Below, in pieces: positions 18,417 through 27,063 of a stretch of DNA of 64,000 nucleotides. Positions within the stretch are counted from its first letter, which is position 1; each line of letters opens with the position of its first letter. This stretch comes from Anaerolineaceae bacterium (lineage in GTDB: Bacteria > Chloroflexota > Anaerolineae > Anaerolineales > Anaerolineaceae), in contig JAURZL010000011.1 of NCBI GenBank assembly GCA_030653365.1, positions 124,001 to 188,000 on the forward strand, in the 5' to 3' direction. Under the pieces are notes generated by a model. That model did no database searches and was not told where the DNA came from. It saw only the letters and a program-made list of their open reading frames with translations. The position numbers and the translations under genes were made by a program.

Positions 18417-18589
18417 TACAAAACTTCAATAATATTAATAAATGCATTAATAATATTGAATATTACAGATTCAAGATCAGGAAAATCAAAGATTGAGTTA
18501 ACAAATTGTTAATAATTTTTGTAAAATTTGAATCATGATATACTAATTTAATTGGGAAAATTTTCAATTGGCAATTTTTTGAGGGATTT

Positions 18590-19081
18590 ATGAAGACATT
18601 ACTTATTATGCGTCACGCCAAATCTAGCTGGAAAGAGCAGGAAATACCGGATCATGATCGACCTTTAAAGAAACGTGGTCGAAAAGATATTGGGAATATA
18701 GCAAAAGTTTTGAAGAAAAAAGGACTCGTTCCCGATTTGATTCTTTCGTCCACAGCAACGCGTGCAAAAGATACAGCCAAATTATTAATTGATAAGTTGG
18801 GTTATAAAGGCAAACTGGAATTGCTTGAAAATTTATATATGGCAGAACCAGACACGTACATTCAGAAAATTGCCACAGTTGGGAATAAAATTGATACATT
18901 ATTAATTGTTGGTCACAATCCAGGTCTAGAGGGATTGGTGATGACATTTGGTGATAAAATTGCTTCTTTACCAACCGGTTCCATTGCAAAAATTTACTTA
19001 TTCATAGACAAATGGAGTGAGTTGACATCTGAAACTGACGGAGAAATCAACCACATCTGGCTCCCGGAAGATTATCGATAA
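18590..19081 (+). CDS. sixA: SixA-type phosphohistidine phosphatase
   Basis: 163 residues of the histidine phosphatase (phosphoglycerate mutase-like) superfamily. The catalytic RHA motif (R8-H9-A10 in LLIMRHAKSSW) and the second conserved His region (LLIVGHNPGLEGLV) are present. SixA proteins remove phosphate from His in signalling phosphotransfer proteins such as ArcB or PTS NPr. The substrate here is not deducible. GAGGG precedes the ATG by about 5 bases. It is followed by a terminator, so it is probably monocistronic. Confidence 0.9.
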   Translation: MKTLLIMRHAKSSWKEQEIPDHDRPLKKRGRKDIGNIAKVLKKKGLVPDLILSSTATRAKDTAKLLIDKLGYKGKLELLENLYMAEPDTYIQKIATVGNKIDTLLIVGHNPGLEGLVMTFGDKIASLPTGSIAKIYLFIDKWSELTSETDGEINHIWLPEDYR

Positions 19082-19088
19082 GGATTTG

Positions 19089-19117
19089 AGGCTGACCCAA
19101 AGGGTCGGCTTTTTTTA
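19089..19117 (+). terminator. Intrinsic terminator after sixA
   Basis: A 10-bp GC-rich stem (19089-19098 with 19102-19111, two G-T pairs) with an AAA loop and a run of seven T. Confidence 0.9.
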
Positions 19118-19159
19118 TCAGGTACCTATTTTATTTCCTCAGAGAATTTCTGGAAAAAT

Positions 19160-19855
19160 ATGCTCTATATTGTCTCAACACCCATTGGAAATTTAGGTGA
19201 CATGTCTCTACGAGCGATCGAGATACTGAAGTCAGTCGATTTTGTTGTCAGTGAGGATACCCGTAAGACAGGGTTTTTGTTAAAGCATTTTGATATTCAC
19301 AAACCTCAAATTTCTTTTCGGGAAGACAACGAAAAACGAACCCTTCCCAAACTATTGGGTTTGTTGAATGCAGGCAAACAGATTGCTCTGGTATCCGATG
19401 CAGGCACTCCATCTGTCAGTGATCCGGGTTTTACATTGGTACGTGAAGTAATAGCAGCGAATATTGAATTGACAGCCATTCCCGGACCAACAGCTTTGAT
19501 TACCGCATTGGTCCTTTCCGGCTTGCCGGTTCACAGTTTTACTTTTCGCGGGTTTCCTCCACGGAAAGCAGGACCACGGAAACGCTGGCTGGCAGTTGAT
19601 ACGGATTCACCTCACACATTGATCTTTTATGAGAGTCCCTACCGCTTGAAAGCATTTTTACAGGATGCACTGGAAGTTTATGGCGATCGAGCTGCAGCGA
19701 TTGCTAATGATTTAACCAAAAAATTTGAGACGATGTATCGGGGAACATTACAGGAACTGGTGGAGCGCTTTGAAATTGAAAAAATCCTGGGGGAGTATTG
19801 CGTTGTGATCGGCGGAAAAAGCGACCCGGATGAGAATTTGTCTTCTGAGACTTAA
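19160..19855 (+). CDS. rsmI: 16S rRNA (cytidine-1402-2'-O)-methyltransferase RsmI
   Basis: 231 residues of the tetrapyrrole-methylase fold. Diagnostic motifs are [14 protein letters not shown] at the N-terminus, [27 protein letters not shown] and [18 protein letters not shown]. RsmI methylates the ribose of C1402 in helix 44 of 16S rRNA, in the ribosomal P-site/decoding region. Slightly shorter than E. coli RsmI, lacking part of the C-terminal extension. The gene ends convergently with yhhQ, overlapping by 4 bp. It is the first of several small-subunit decoding-centre modification genes in the next 6 kb. Confidence 0.95.
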   Translation: MLYIVSTPIGNLGDMSLRAIEILKSVDFVVSEDTRKTGFLLKHFDIHKPQISFREDNEKRTLPKLLGLLNAGKQIALVSDAGTPSVSDPGFTLVREVIAANIELTAIPGPTALITALVLSGLPVHSFTFRGFPPRKAGPRKRWLAVDTDSPHTLIFYESPYRLKAFLQDALEVYGDRAAAIANDLTKKFETMYRGTLQELVERFEIEKILGEYCVVIGGKSDPDENLSSET

Positions 19856-20625
19856 TGCATGGCGAAAAAATTAAAGCGGGTATCGTGATCGTAATAGTCT
19901 TCGCTTTCAGCCTGCTTTAGTTTTGACACAATCAGATAGGTGGCAGGGGTCATCAACGCTTCGATGCCAACCTTAAATATGTAATTCGTTACAACCAGAC
20001 TGCCCCAAATCATCCAGGGGAATACGCCCATTAAGGTAGCGATGGTTACAAAAATCAGGGTATCAAACCCCTGTCCAATTAATGTTGAACTGATGGTTCG
20101 CAACCATAAGAAACGACCCCCCGTTTTTACTTTGATTTTGGCGAGTGTTACTGAATTGCTGAATTCCCCAACCAGATACGCGACCAGACTGGCAATCACA
20201 ATGCCTCCGGTGCTCATTCCTCCCAGAATTGCATCATAGGCTCCCTGACCGGCGTATTCCTGCCAGGCTGCTTCACCTGGTAATAATCTGACCAATGCCA
20301 GGATCAAAGAGCTGAATGCCAGCGCAGCAAAGCCAACCCAGATAACTCGTCTTGATCGGCGAAAACCATAGACTTCAGTCAGGACATCTCCAAAGATATA
20401 GCTGATGGGGAAAAGTATTGTTCCAGCGTCAAATGCCAACGGAAGACCGAACAAATTGACACCCCAATCCACGATTTTTGCCGATGAAGCAATATTGCTT
20501 AAGATCAAAACAGTAACAAAAACGACCATAATCAGATCGTAATAATGATACACACGAATTTTTTCAGGTTCCTGGGTCAAATTAATTTCCTTTTTATCAG
20601 ACCGGATTTTTTTCATCTCATCCAA
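19852..20625 (-). CDS. yhhQ: Queuosine-precursor transporter, YhhQ/VUT family
   Basis: 257 residues with about six membrane helices. Family signatures are [43 protein letters not shown] and [17 protein letters not shown]. YhhQ-type proteins import preQ0/preQ1 or queuine for queuosine synthesis. The first ATG is used; another ATG three codons downstream is equally possible because no clear SD is seen. A divergent tRNA-guanine transglycosylase paralogue lies 4 kb away, a possible functional partner. Confidence 0.88.
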   Translation of the reverse strand: MDEMKKIRSDKKEINLTQEPEKIRVYHYYDLIMVVFVTVLILSNIASSAKIVDWGVNLFGLPLAFDAGTILFPISYIFGDVLTEVYGFRRSRRVIWVGFAALAFSSLILALVRLLPGEAAWQEYAGQGAYDAILGGMSTGGIVIASLVAYLVGEFSNSVTLAKIKVKTGGRFLWLRTISSTLIGQGFDTLIFVTIATLMGVFPWMIWGSLVVTNYIFKVGIEALMTPATYLIVSKLKQAESEDYYDHDTRFNFFAMH

Positions 20626-20866
20626 GATTATTCAATCATTATAATTTCAAACTGTCGCAAATTCTACTTCTCTTTCGTTACCTTTCATTTTTGTGGTCAG
20701 GGTGCCTTTAACAATGACACCCGGCAAATACACCTGCCACCTACATTTTATTGAAAAGAGACTCTTTTATTGAATTGAAATAGAATTGGATCGTTTCGGG
20801 TCTGTTGTATCTATGATGGTTATATAATTACTACTGAATAAATTTTTATCACCGATTTGGAAGTAA

Positions 20867-21598
20867 ATGAGTATGCATCGATTTTTTGTGGAACCCGACC
20901 AAATAAAAGGAACCAGAGTTTTGTTTTCACCTGATGTATCTCATCAGATCGTTCGGGTTTTAAGGTTGAAAAGCGAAGTTACGATAATTGTTTTGAATAA
21001 CGAGGGAATGCAATTTGAGGTAAAGCTGGTAAAGCTGGATCCGCAACAATGTGAAGGTGAAATTCTTCAAACACAGGTGGTGGATACAGAACCAAAAATC
21101 AGACTGCATTTAATCGTAGCTTTGGCACAGCGCGATAAATTTGAATGGATTCTCCAAAAATGTTGCGAACTTGGTATCCATACTATTACACCGATGCTGA
21201 CAGAACGGTCACTGGTGATGAAAACAATGGATTTTCATAAAAAACAGGAACGCTGGAAGAGGATATTGAAAGAAGCAGCCGAACAGAGTCATCGCGGACG
21301 GATACCTGAGTTGAGGTCCCCCATCCATTTTGATCAGGCTTTACAGGAGACAGGTGGATGGTGTCTGATTGCCTGGGAAAATGAACAAAGGCAACGATTA
21401 ATGGATGTGTTTGATGGTGAGAATTCAAAGGATATCGCGGTGATGGTTGGACCGGAAGGTGGATTCAGTGAACAGGAAATCCAGGCAGCTGTTTTGCTTG
21501 GTTGGAAACCTTTTAGCATGGGAAAGAGAATCCTCAGGATGGAAACTGCAGCAATCGTTGCCTGTGCATTGGTGTTCCAACTCTCCGGAGATATTTAA
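20867..21598 (+). CDS. rsmE: 16S rRNA (uracil-1498-N3)-methyltransferase RsmE
   Basis: 243 residues with an N-terminal PUA-like domain (HRFFV..., VSHQIVRVLRL) and a SPOUT methyltransferase domain. SPOUT motifs seen: QKCCELGIHTITPMLTERS, RWKRILKEAAEQSHRGRIPEL, VGPEGGFSEQEI and LRMETAAIVA near the C-terminus. RsmE makes m3U1498 in 16S rRNA, adjoining helix 44 and the mRNA channel. It stands alone on the plus strand, ending 26 bases from the convergent RsmF-like gene. Confidence 0.95.
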   Translation: MSMHRFFVEPDQIKGTRVLFSPDVSHQIVRVLRLKSEVTIIVLNNEGMQFEVKLVKLDPQQCEGEILQTQVVDTEPKIRLHLIVALAQRDKFEWILQKCCELGIHTITPMLTERSLVMKTMDFHKKQERWKRILKEAAEQSHRGRIPELRSPIHFDQALQETGGWCLIAWENEQRQRLMDVFDGENSKDIAVMVGPEGGFSEQEIQAAVLLGWKPFSMGKRILRMETAAIVACALVFQLSGDI

Positions 21599-21624
21599 TT
21601 AACAGAAAAAAGTGTTGGGGAAAA

Positions 21625-23115
21625 TTAAATATTCTGTAATAGAGCGCGTTTAGGCAGCATGTTTCGCAGACGTCCAGCGGAAGGTTTCCCGCATCCGATG
21701 GTGCATCCTTGTTGGTCACGAATGATTTGCAAATTTGTTTTGATTTCTTGTGCAAAGGGGAGATCTTCCCCACGCATCCATGCAATTAAAGAGACAGGAT
21801 CCAGTACATAAACGTTGTTGTCAGCCAATCCGCCAAATCGGGAAACAAATTCGTGGGAGAGTAGAAATTCAGTCTGATTTAATTCACCCAAGGGTAGTCC
21901 GAGTGTCTGGACTGGTAATTCTGCAAAATGATGGAAGAATTTTAACGGGAAACAATGCAGGTTGTTTTTATATCGCCAGATTTCCCAATTGTGGTCATCG
22001 ATCAATCTTTTTAGAGGAATGCCATACAAGTCAGATGCTTTTTGGGTCAACTCATGCAATAGTCGATCAGAAATGGGATTCCATTCTGTTTCAGAAAGTG
22101 GACGAGCCGGCGGTTGTTTTTGGTTCACATCAATTGATTTGATTTTTGTGATTCGGGCTGCAAAAAACCCGGCAGTTCCAAAGCTGAATGGCCAGATGCG
22201 GGCAGCATGAGGTACTTGTGAATGAAACCTATGTTGATCAAAATGTCCGATTGCAGGCGCTGGCTTTTGAAGAATGTGCTCAATTGGTTCAATCTGGACT
22301 TCGCGACCGAATTTATGCATAATGGCATCCAGCACCATCTCATTTTCTTCCAGGGTAAGCGTACAGGTGGAATAAACGACCTGCCCGTTAATTTTTAATG
22401 CCTGCAGGGCACTCTCTAATAGTTTCATTTGTCGTCTTGCCAGATTATTGATTTCTTTTTGTGTAATCGACTTAATCGAATGCGAATCACTCTCACGTAA
22501 TCCCTGCATCGAACAGGGGGCATCCAGGAGAATGTAATCAAATGTTTCCGGATACCAGCTGCCAAAGTATTCACCAGAATAATTGGTGACAGCCACGTGA
22601 CTGCTGCCCCAGTTATGTAAAACAATACGTAAGGCGGTCAGGCGGTCTCGGCTGGAATCATTGGCAATGATCAATGCGTGGTCATTGGTTTTGCTCACGA
22701 GATGGGTGGTTTTTCCGCCTGGTGAGGCAGCCATATCCAGAATCAAGGGATGTGCTTCACGTGTGATATCAAACAATTCAACCGGCAGCATGGAGGCAGC
22801 ATCCTGGATGTAATAATGACCGAGGCTGTGCTCGATTGTTTTACTAATGGGATGCGGAGATTCAGTTACCCAAAAACCCGCTTCACAAAACGGCACTGGT
22901 TTAAGCTGCCATTCGTACTGTTTTGCCCATTTTTCGACTTTATTACGGTCAATCCCTTTTAGTGGATTATAGCGAAAGGAAGGGTATAAAGGCTGCTCTA
23001 ATTCCCGGTATAATGCCTGGATTTCCTCTTCGCGAAGCAATGGAAGAAGTCGTTCCAGCATTGATGAATTCGTTGGCTGGGGACTCGCCTGGTTTTTTGA
23101 TTTTTTTCTGGACAT
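21625..23115 (-). CDS. rsmF: 16S rRNA m5C methyltransferase, RsmF-like (NOL1/NOP2/Sun family)
   Basis: 496 residues. The Rossmann SAM site is DMAASPGGKTTHL (127-139). The two catalytic cysteines are C201 in DAPCSMQG and C251 in YSTCTLTLEEN. A C-terminal PUA-like domain ends with MRGEDLP, as in RsmF/YebU. RsmF homologues methylate C1407, and in some bacteria also C1400 and C1404, of 16S rRNA. Which positions are used here is not known. It is the last gene of a four-gene minus-strand operon behind two m7G1405-type methyltransferase homologues; 22 bases separate it from the nearest. Confidence 0.85.
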   Translation of the reverse strand: MSRKKSKNQASPQPTNSSMLERLLPLLREEEIQALYRELEQPLYPSFRYNPLKGIDRNKVEKWAKQYEWQLKPVPFCEAGFWVTESPHPISKTIEHSLGHYYIQDAASMLPVELFDITREAHPLILDMAASPGGKTTHLVSKTNDHALIIANDSSRDRLTALRIVLHNWGSSHVAVTNYSGEYFGSWYPETFDYILLDAPCSMQGLRESDSHSIKSITQKEINNLARRQMKLLESALQALKINGQVVYSTCTLTLEENEMVLDAIMHKFGREVQIEPIEHILQKPAPAIGHFDQHRFHSQVPHAARIWPFSFGTAGFFAARITKIKSIDVNQKQPPARPLSETEWNPISDRLLHELTQKASDLYGIPLKRLIDDHNWEIWRYKNNLHCFPLKFFHHFAELPVQTLGLPLGELNQTEFLLSHEFVSRFGGLADNNVYVLDPVSLIAWMRGEDLPFAQEIKTNLQIIRDQQGCTIGCGKPSAGRLRNMLPKRALLQNI

Positions 23116-23137
23116 TTAAGCTGATTGTAACAGCAAT

Positions 23138-23962
23138 TTATAAATCTTTTTGAAGCCAGAAAATCAATTCGTTCTCGACTTGAAATTCTTCTACAGTCCA
23201 CTCCAGACCTTGTATAATTTCATACACCAGGCGGCGATGTTGATCGACCTTATTATGCCGTAAGGACATACTGGTGGTCGGCAATGAAACCAACAGATGT
23301 TTTACCGGCAAAGATTGCCAAAAATTACGGTTACAACCCCGATGACGTTGTTCAAAACGATGGGCTTCTTTAAAAAAGAATGCAACATCTGCTTTTATTT
23401 GGGGCGGGTGCAGCAAGATGTCCTGTTGATTCGCCAGCGGTTTCCTGTTGGATAACGAAAAAAATGTATTAATTAAATCAATCCGCTCTTTGACAATGTC
23501 AAATGCATAGTATTGACACTGCTGATCCAATTCCATCCATGGAAGCCCAAATGGATGCAGTCCACAGGCGAGATCGAGAATGGACTGGGGTTTTCCAATT
23601 CTTAAGAAAATCTCCTTGTAAAACTTCCCAAGAAAGGGTTGGCGTTCTTTGGTGGATGCATGACTGTTTAAAATGTCAGTGCAGACTGTTCTTACTGCTT
23701 CCTGGTTGAGGTTGAATGCATTGGTAATATCAATTGATGCCTGTTTGTAATCCGGATCACCTAAATAGGGAGCGACAATATTGTGAAGCTTTTTTCTGAC
23801 TGCCTTATGTAAATCCTGAAGTCGTTTATGATGGGGCTCTTCCTGCAGGTACAACGATTCAATCAGATCTTCAGGGATATCAATGGAACGGTATTTGGGT
23901 GAATTTAAAATCTCTTTTACGTATTGAAGGATTACTTCATTGGAAATTTGACTTATTCTCAT
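23138..23962 (-). CDS. Divergent 16S rRNA m7G1405 (FmrO/Rmt-type) methyltransferase homologue, copy 1
   Basis: 274 residues. It has the family frame of ArmA/Rmt/Sgm enzymes: an N-terminal helical rRNA-binding domain with KAVRKKLHNIVAPYLG (about 53-68), HASTKER (101-107), SAM motif ILDLACGLHPFGL (128-140), FFFKEAHRFEQ (195-205) and LLVSLPTTSM (223-232). In this family these enzymes methylate N7 of G1405 in the A-site and confer high-level aminoglycoside resistance. This copy is more divergent than its neighbour in the late motifs, so another nucleotide target or a partner role is possible. Its start overlaps the stop of copy 2 by 4 bp. Assignment rests on motif memory, not on a search. Confidence 0.78.
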   Translation of the reverse strand: MRISQISNEVILQYVKEILNSPKYRSIDIPEDLIESLYLQEEPHHKRLQDLHKAVRKKLHNIVAPYLGDPDYKQASIDITNAFNLNQEAVRTVCTDILNSHASTKERQPFLGKFYKEIFLRIGKPQSILDLACGLHPFGLPWMELDQQCQYYAFDIVKERIDLINTFFSLSNRKPLANQQDILLHPPQIKADVAFFFKEAHRFEQRHRGCNRNFWQSLPVKHLLVSLPTTSMSLRHNKVDQHRRLVYEIIQGLEWTVEEFQVENELIFWLQKDL

Positions 23963-24762
23963 TTTTGTATCAAGAATGCCTGTTCATTTTGGTAAGAAAA
24001 TGTTGTTGTTTTCCAGTTTGTACCTTTTAATAAACTTTGGAAATGTTCGCTATAAAACTGACGCATTCCCTTCTGCTTGCCGGTTAATGATTGAGATGGA
24101 AAGCTAACCAATAAATTCTCGCACAATAAATTCTGGATGATTTTTGATCCGATGCTTTTATCAATCTGCTCCAGACAGGGGATTGTTTTTAACACAAATC
24201 CAACCTGTGCTTTTTCGGAAGGAAATTGTTGCGTCAAGTCACAACTGTATGCCTTCCCGTTGATGTGGAAGTGTTCAAAATAAGCATTGAGAAAATCCAT
24301 CTGATCGGTATAAATATCGCAGACGGAGATCTCGACTGATTCTGAGAGTGGCATCCATGCCAATGCCAGCGGATTGAGCCCACAGGCAACATCCAGAATA
24401 GAATCGATAGGTGCAAGAGATGCCAGTGTTTCATAAAAGAATTGATCCAATATTTGCAGGCGTTCACGGGTGGAGGCATGCAATCCCATCGTTTGAACAA
24501 AAAATCGTTTGGCTTCCGGCGTATGCATATCATGTGGCAGGCTTTTTAATTCTGAATGGAGTTGTTCGTAGTCGATACCAAGTGGTTGGTATGCTCCTCC
24601 AACTTGATGAAGTTTGTTGCGAACAGCCTTTACAGTTGCCTTCCAGGAACGACCTTTGGTTAATTCATTTCTGGCAATATTCTCGATCAAATCCTTATGA
24701 ATAAAACGATATTTGGCACCTTCCTGCACTTGTTGGACTAATTTCTCAAGCTGTTCACTCAT
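23959..24762 (-). CDS. 16S rRNA m7G1405 (ArmA/Rmt-type) methyltransferase homologue, copy 2
   Basis: 267 residues, about the length of ArmA. Matching blocks in order are KAVRNKLHQVGGAY (46-59), HASTRERLQILDQFFYETL (95-113), SILDVACGLNPLAL (121-134), FVLKTIPCLEQID (189-201) and LLVSFPSQSLTGKQKGMRQFY (217-237). They correspond closely to ArmA blocks such as HSSTNER, ILDFGCGFNPLAL, FLLKMLPVL and SFPIKSLSGKEKGME. It therefore probably methylates G1405 of 16S rRNA. A resistance or housekeeping role cannot be told from sequence. No drug biosynthesis genes or mobile elements adjoin it, which favours an intrinsic chromosomal gene. It overlaps both neighbours by 4 bp. Confidence 0.85.
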   Translation of the reverse strand: MSEQLEKLVQQVQEGAKYRFIHKDLIENIARNELTKGRSWKATVKAVRNKLHQVGGAYQPLGIDYEQLHSELKSLPHDMHTPEAKRFFVQTMGLHASTRERLQILDQFFYETLASLAPIDSILDVACGLNPLALAWMPLSESVEISVCDIYTDQMDFLNAYFEHFHINGKAYSCDLTQQFPSEKAQVGFVLKTIPCLEQIDKSIGSKIIQNLLCENLLVSFPSQSLTGKQKGMRQFYSEHFQSLLKGTNWKTTTFSYQNEQAFLIQK

Positions 24763-25868
24763 GGAGTAATTTCCCGTATTCTTTCTGTCAATTGGGTCAT
24801 GAACCGTAGATTGTGTATGGTTGCGAGCCGCAGGAATAAGGAATCATTCATTTTGAACAAATGGTGTAGATAGCCACGGGAATATCGTGTACAAGTCAGG
24901 CAATCACAGCCATCCGAGAGCGATCCTGGGTTTTTAATATGTTCCTGGTCGTTGATATATAAATATTTAAGCCAGTTATCAGGCAAATTCGCAATAGAAA
25001 CAGCATCTCCTTTTAAAAATTTATAAAGACGACCATGTCGGGCGTCCCTGGTAGGCATGGCACAGTCGAAAATTCCATAGCCCAGTTGGTAACACGCCAG
25101 GACATTGTAGGGGTGCCCGATACCAAGCGCGTGCATAGGATATTGTTCCGGAATAAGATTTCTCGTATAGGTAAGGATATCACTAAGCAGTTTGCCATCA
25201 GCATCCAATGGCCAACCCCCATAACCGTAGCCATCAAACCCAATTTTTAGTAATTCATCCGCGCAATGTTTGCGTAAATCGAATATTCCTCCACCCTGGA
25301 TGACCCCAAACAATAATGGACGATCACTTGCATTCATTTTCTTTTCGGAGACAAGTTTATCAAAGGTCTCACGGCAGCGTTTCGCCCAGGCAATGGTACG
25401 GCTGACACTAAGTTCCTGTTCCTGTTCAGATGCATCCACATGGGTACAATCATCGAGACAGATGACCACATCAGCTCCATAAGCAAGCTGCAACTGGACA
25501 CTTTTTTCAGGTGTAAGCAGAAATTTCCGGCTGGCTCCTTCTGGTTGAAAATTGATACCTTTGCTGGTCATATTTCCAAATTTGGCATTCTGTCGGATCA
25601 GCGAATACGCTTGGAACCCGCCTGAATCGGTGATGATGGGTCGCTGCCAGCCGCTCATCGCGTGCAGTCCGCCCAGTGACTGGATCGTGCTGGTGCCGGG
25701 TTTCTGCATCAGATGAAAGGCATTCATCACAACTGCCTGGATTTGTGCATTCTCTAAATCACCACTATCGACTGATCTGACCACACCAAATGTGGCATCC
25801 GGCAAAAAGACCGGAAATTCGAGATCTCCATTGGTTAAGGAAAGCGAACGGATAAAAGGATATGGCAT
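24759..25868 (-). CDS. Divergent tRNA-guanine transglycosylase (TGT) family protein
   Basis: 369 residues with the TGT barrel. General acid/base D81 is in ITDSGGFQAYSL, the guanine-binding segment is VVICLDDCTH (135-143), and nucleophile D268 is in IFDCAMPTRDARHG. The Zn site is C321/C323/C326 plus H336 (CDCLTC...YLHHL). Two features depart from standard bacterial TGT. The pocket loop usually reading GGLAVGE (or GGLSVGE) is GGWPLDADG (217-225), and PTRNARNG is PTRDARHG. Catalysis is probably retained but base or RNA specificity may differ. It heads an operon with two m7G1405-type methyltransferases and an RsmF-like enzyme, which would be odd for a housekeeping tgt. Confidence 0.85.
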   Translation of the reverse strand: MPYPFIRSLSLTNGDLEFPVFLPDATFGVVRSVDSGDLENAQIQAVVMNAFHLMQKPGTSTIQSLGGLHAMSGWQRPIITDSGGFQAYSLIRQNAKFGNMTSKGINFQPEGASRKFLLTPEKSVQLQLAYGADVVICLDDCTHVDASEQEQELSVSRTIAWAKRCRETFDKLVSEKKMNASDRPLLFGVIQGGGIFDLRKHCADELLKIGFDGYGYGGWPLDADGKLLSDILTYTRNLIPEQYPMHALGIGHPYNVLACYQLGYGIFDCAMPTRDARHGRLYKFLKGDAVSIANLPDNWLKYLYINDQEHIKNPGSLSDGCDCLTCTRYSRGYLHHLFKMNDSLFLRLATIHNLRFMTQLTERIREITP

Positions 25869-25921
25869 ATCTAGATTATGCCTGAATAGAGATCAGGCGG
25901 CAAGGGATTCAGTATTTTTCT

Positions 25922-26263
25922 TCATTCTAGTGATGATTGGTCTTCTTTCGTCCATAACCTTGACCTGTCGCGAAGGTCTTCAAGTTGTTTCCAATGTCTT
26001 TCTATGGATGTTTTTCCCAATGGTGTTAATTTAATGGTTGTGTTTGGACGTTTTTTAACGATTTTTTTATTGATTTCAATTAATGTAGCTTCTTCCAGTT
26101 TTAATAGATGACCTGAAAGATTGCCTTGTGTCAACCCTGTCAGACGTTGCAAGAATGTAAAATCAGCAGATATGCAGGATGATAATGCGGTCAATATCGC
26201 CAATCTCGCAGGTTCATGAATTATTTTATCAAGGCCAACGATGTCTTCAAAAAGTTCACTCAT
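25922..26263 (-). CDS. Winged-helix transcriptional regulator (HTH_34/MarR-like)
   Basis: 113 residues. The sequence HEPARLAILTALSS...DFTFLQRLTGLTQGNLSGHLLKLEEATLIEINKKIVKKRPNTTIKLTPLGKTSIERHW is a typical DNA-binding winged helix with the wing near residue 75. Its start overlaps the stop of the upstream membrane protein gene by 4 bp, a common arrangement in which the regulator represses its own operon and the membrane protein. A palindrome by the operon promoter is a likely operator. Confidence 0.88.
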   Translation of the reverse strand: MSELFEDIVGLDKIIHEPARLAILTALSSCISADFTFLQRLTGLTQGNLSGHLLKLEEATLIEINKKIVKKRPNTTIKLTPLGKTSIERHWKQLEDLRDRSRLWTKEDQSSLE

Positions 26264-26865
26264 TCTAAATTTCCTGGTTGAGGAGGTAATAATTTTTTTA
26301 AGGTGTAATGATCGAACAGACCTCCCACCAACATCGTAATGCCTACGAGTAAATATCCCCAGACACCATATCGATTATCGAATAAGGAATCATAAGGTAA
26401 TAATCCGATCGTTGGTGTAATTGCGAGGAGTATGAATAAAATTGAAAAAAAGAGATAAACCATCTGTCCACGCCTGAAAAAAGGAAAGGCGAAGAAAATC
26501 GCAAAGGCTAGGCTAGTGACGCTTACAGGATTATTTAATTCTTTATTGATTTTTAAATCCAAATAATCCATTAGGATAATCAGCATGAAAAGAACAATAA
26601 AAAGTCCGAAGATTTTGGTGTTTGTAAGCGTCTTTACCGTTCCCATTTTCTTTGAATAATATTGACTGACCCACACCATTGAAAGGATTGCCAGGAAGAT
26701 CATAATCAATGGGATTCCAATATCTTTGCCGGTAGGTGTTATACCTGCTTTGGAAGCATTCCAGATCGCCAGAAAGACAAAATACAAAGCAATTGGTATG
26801 TTAATCAAACCTTTTAGGTTTTCAAAATTTTTGGTAATCCATTTTGTTTGTTGGTAATCGCTCAT
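26260..26865 (-). CDS. Multi-pass membrane protein of unknown function
   Basis: 201 residues with about six predicted membrane segments, beginning with LINIPIALYFVFLAIW. No recognised catalytic motif. The ATG at 26865 is chosen because GAGGG lies about 5 bases upstream and because a strong promoter has its -10 at 26899-26904, making the longer ATG at 26907 untranscribed. It is co-transcribed with the winged-helix regulator downstream; such pairs often adjust membrane or drug responses, but nothing here shows that. Confidence 0.8.
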   Translation of the reverse strand: MSDYQQTKWITKNFENLKGLINIPIALYFVFLAIWNASKAGITPTGKDIGIPLIMIFLAILSMVWVSQYYSKKMGTVKTLTNTKIFGLFIVLFMLIILMDYLDLKINKELNNPVSVTSLAFAIFFAFPFFRRGQMVYLFFSILFILLAITPTIGLLPYDSLFDNRYGVWGYLLVGITMLVGGLFDHYTLKKLLPPQPGNLE

Positions 26866-26898
26866 CTTACCCTCACATTTCAACAGAACCTTGAATTC

Positions 26899-26951
26899 AG
26901 TATACATCGCAAAATAGTTTATGTCAATATTTAGTTTGTATTACAGACTAA
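26899..26951 (-). promoter_or_regulatory. Promoter and palindromic operator candidate of the membrane protein/regulator operon
   Basis: Minus strand: TTGACA (26922-26927), 17-base spacer, TATACT (26899-26904), an excellent sigma70-type promoter. Just upstream of the -35, TTAGTTTGTA (26931-26940) and TACAGACTAA (26942-26951) form a 10-bp inverted repeat with one mismatch and a one-base centre, suitable for a dimeric winged-helix regulator. Confidence 0.75.
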
Positions 26952-27063
26952 GTATTCCAACGGACATAATATTAAAAATACAGATAAGCTTTAGTTTTCT
27001 GATAAAAATGGGATATTTAACTCTTGAAATATGCTTTTAGAAATTGATAGATGAGAAATAGTC

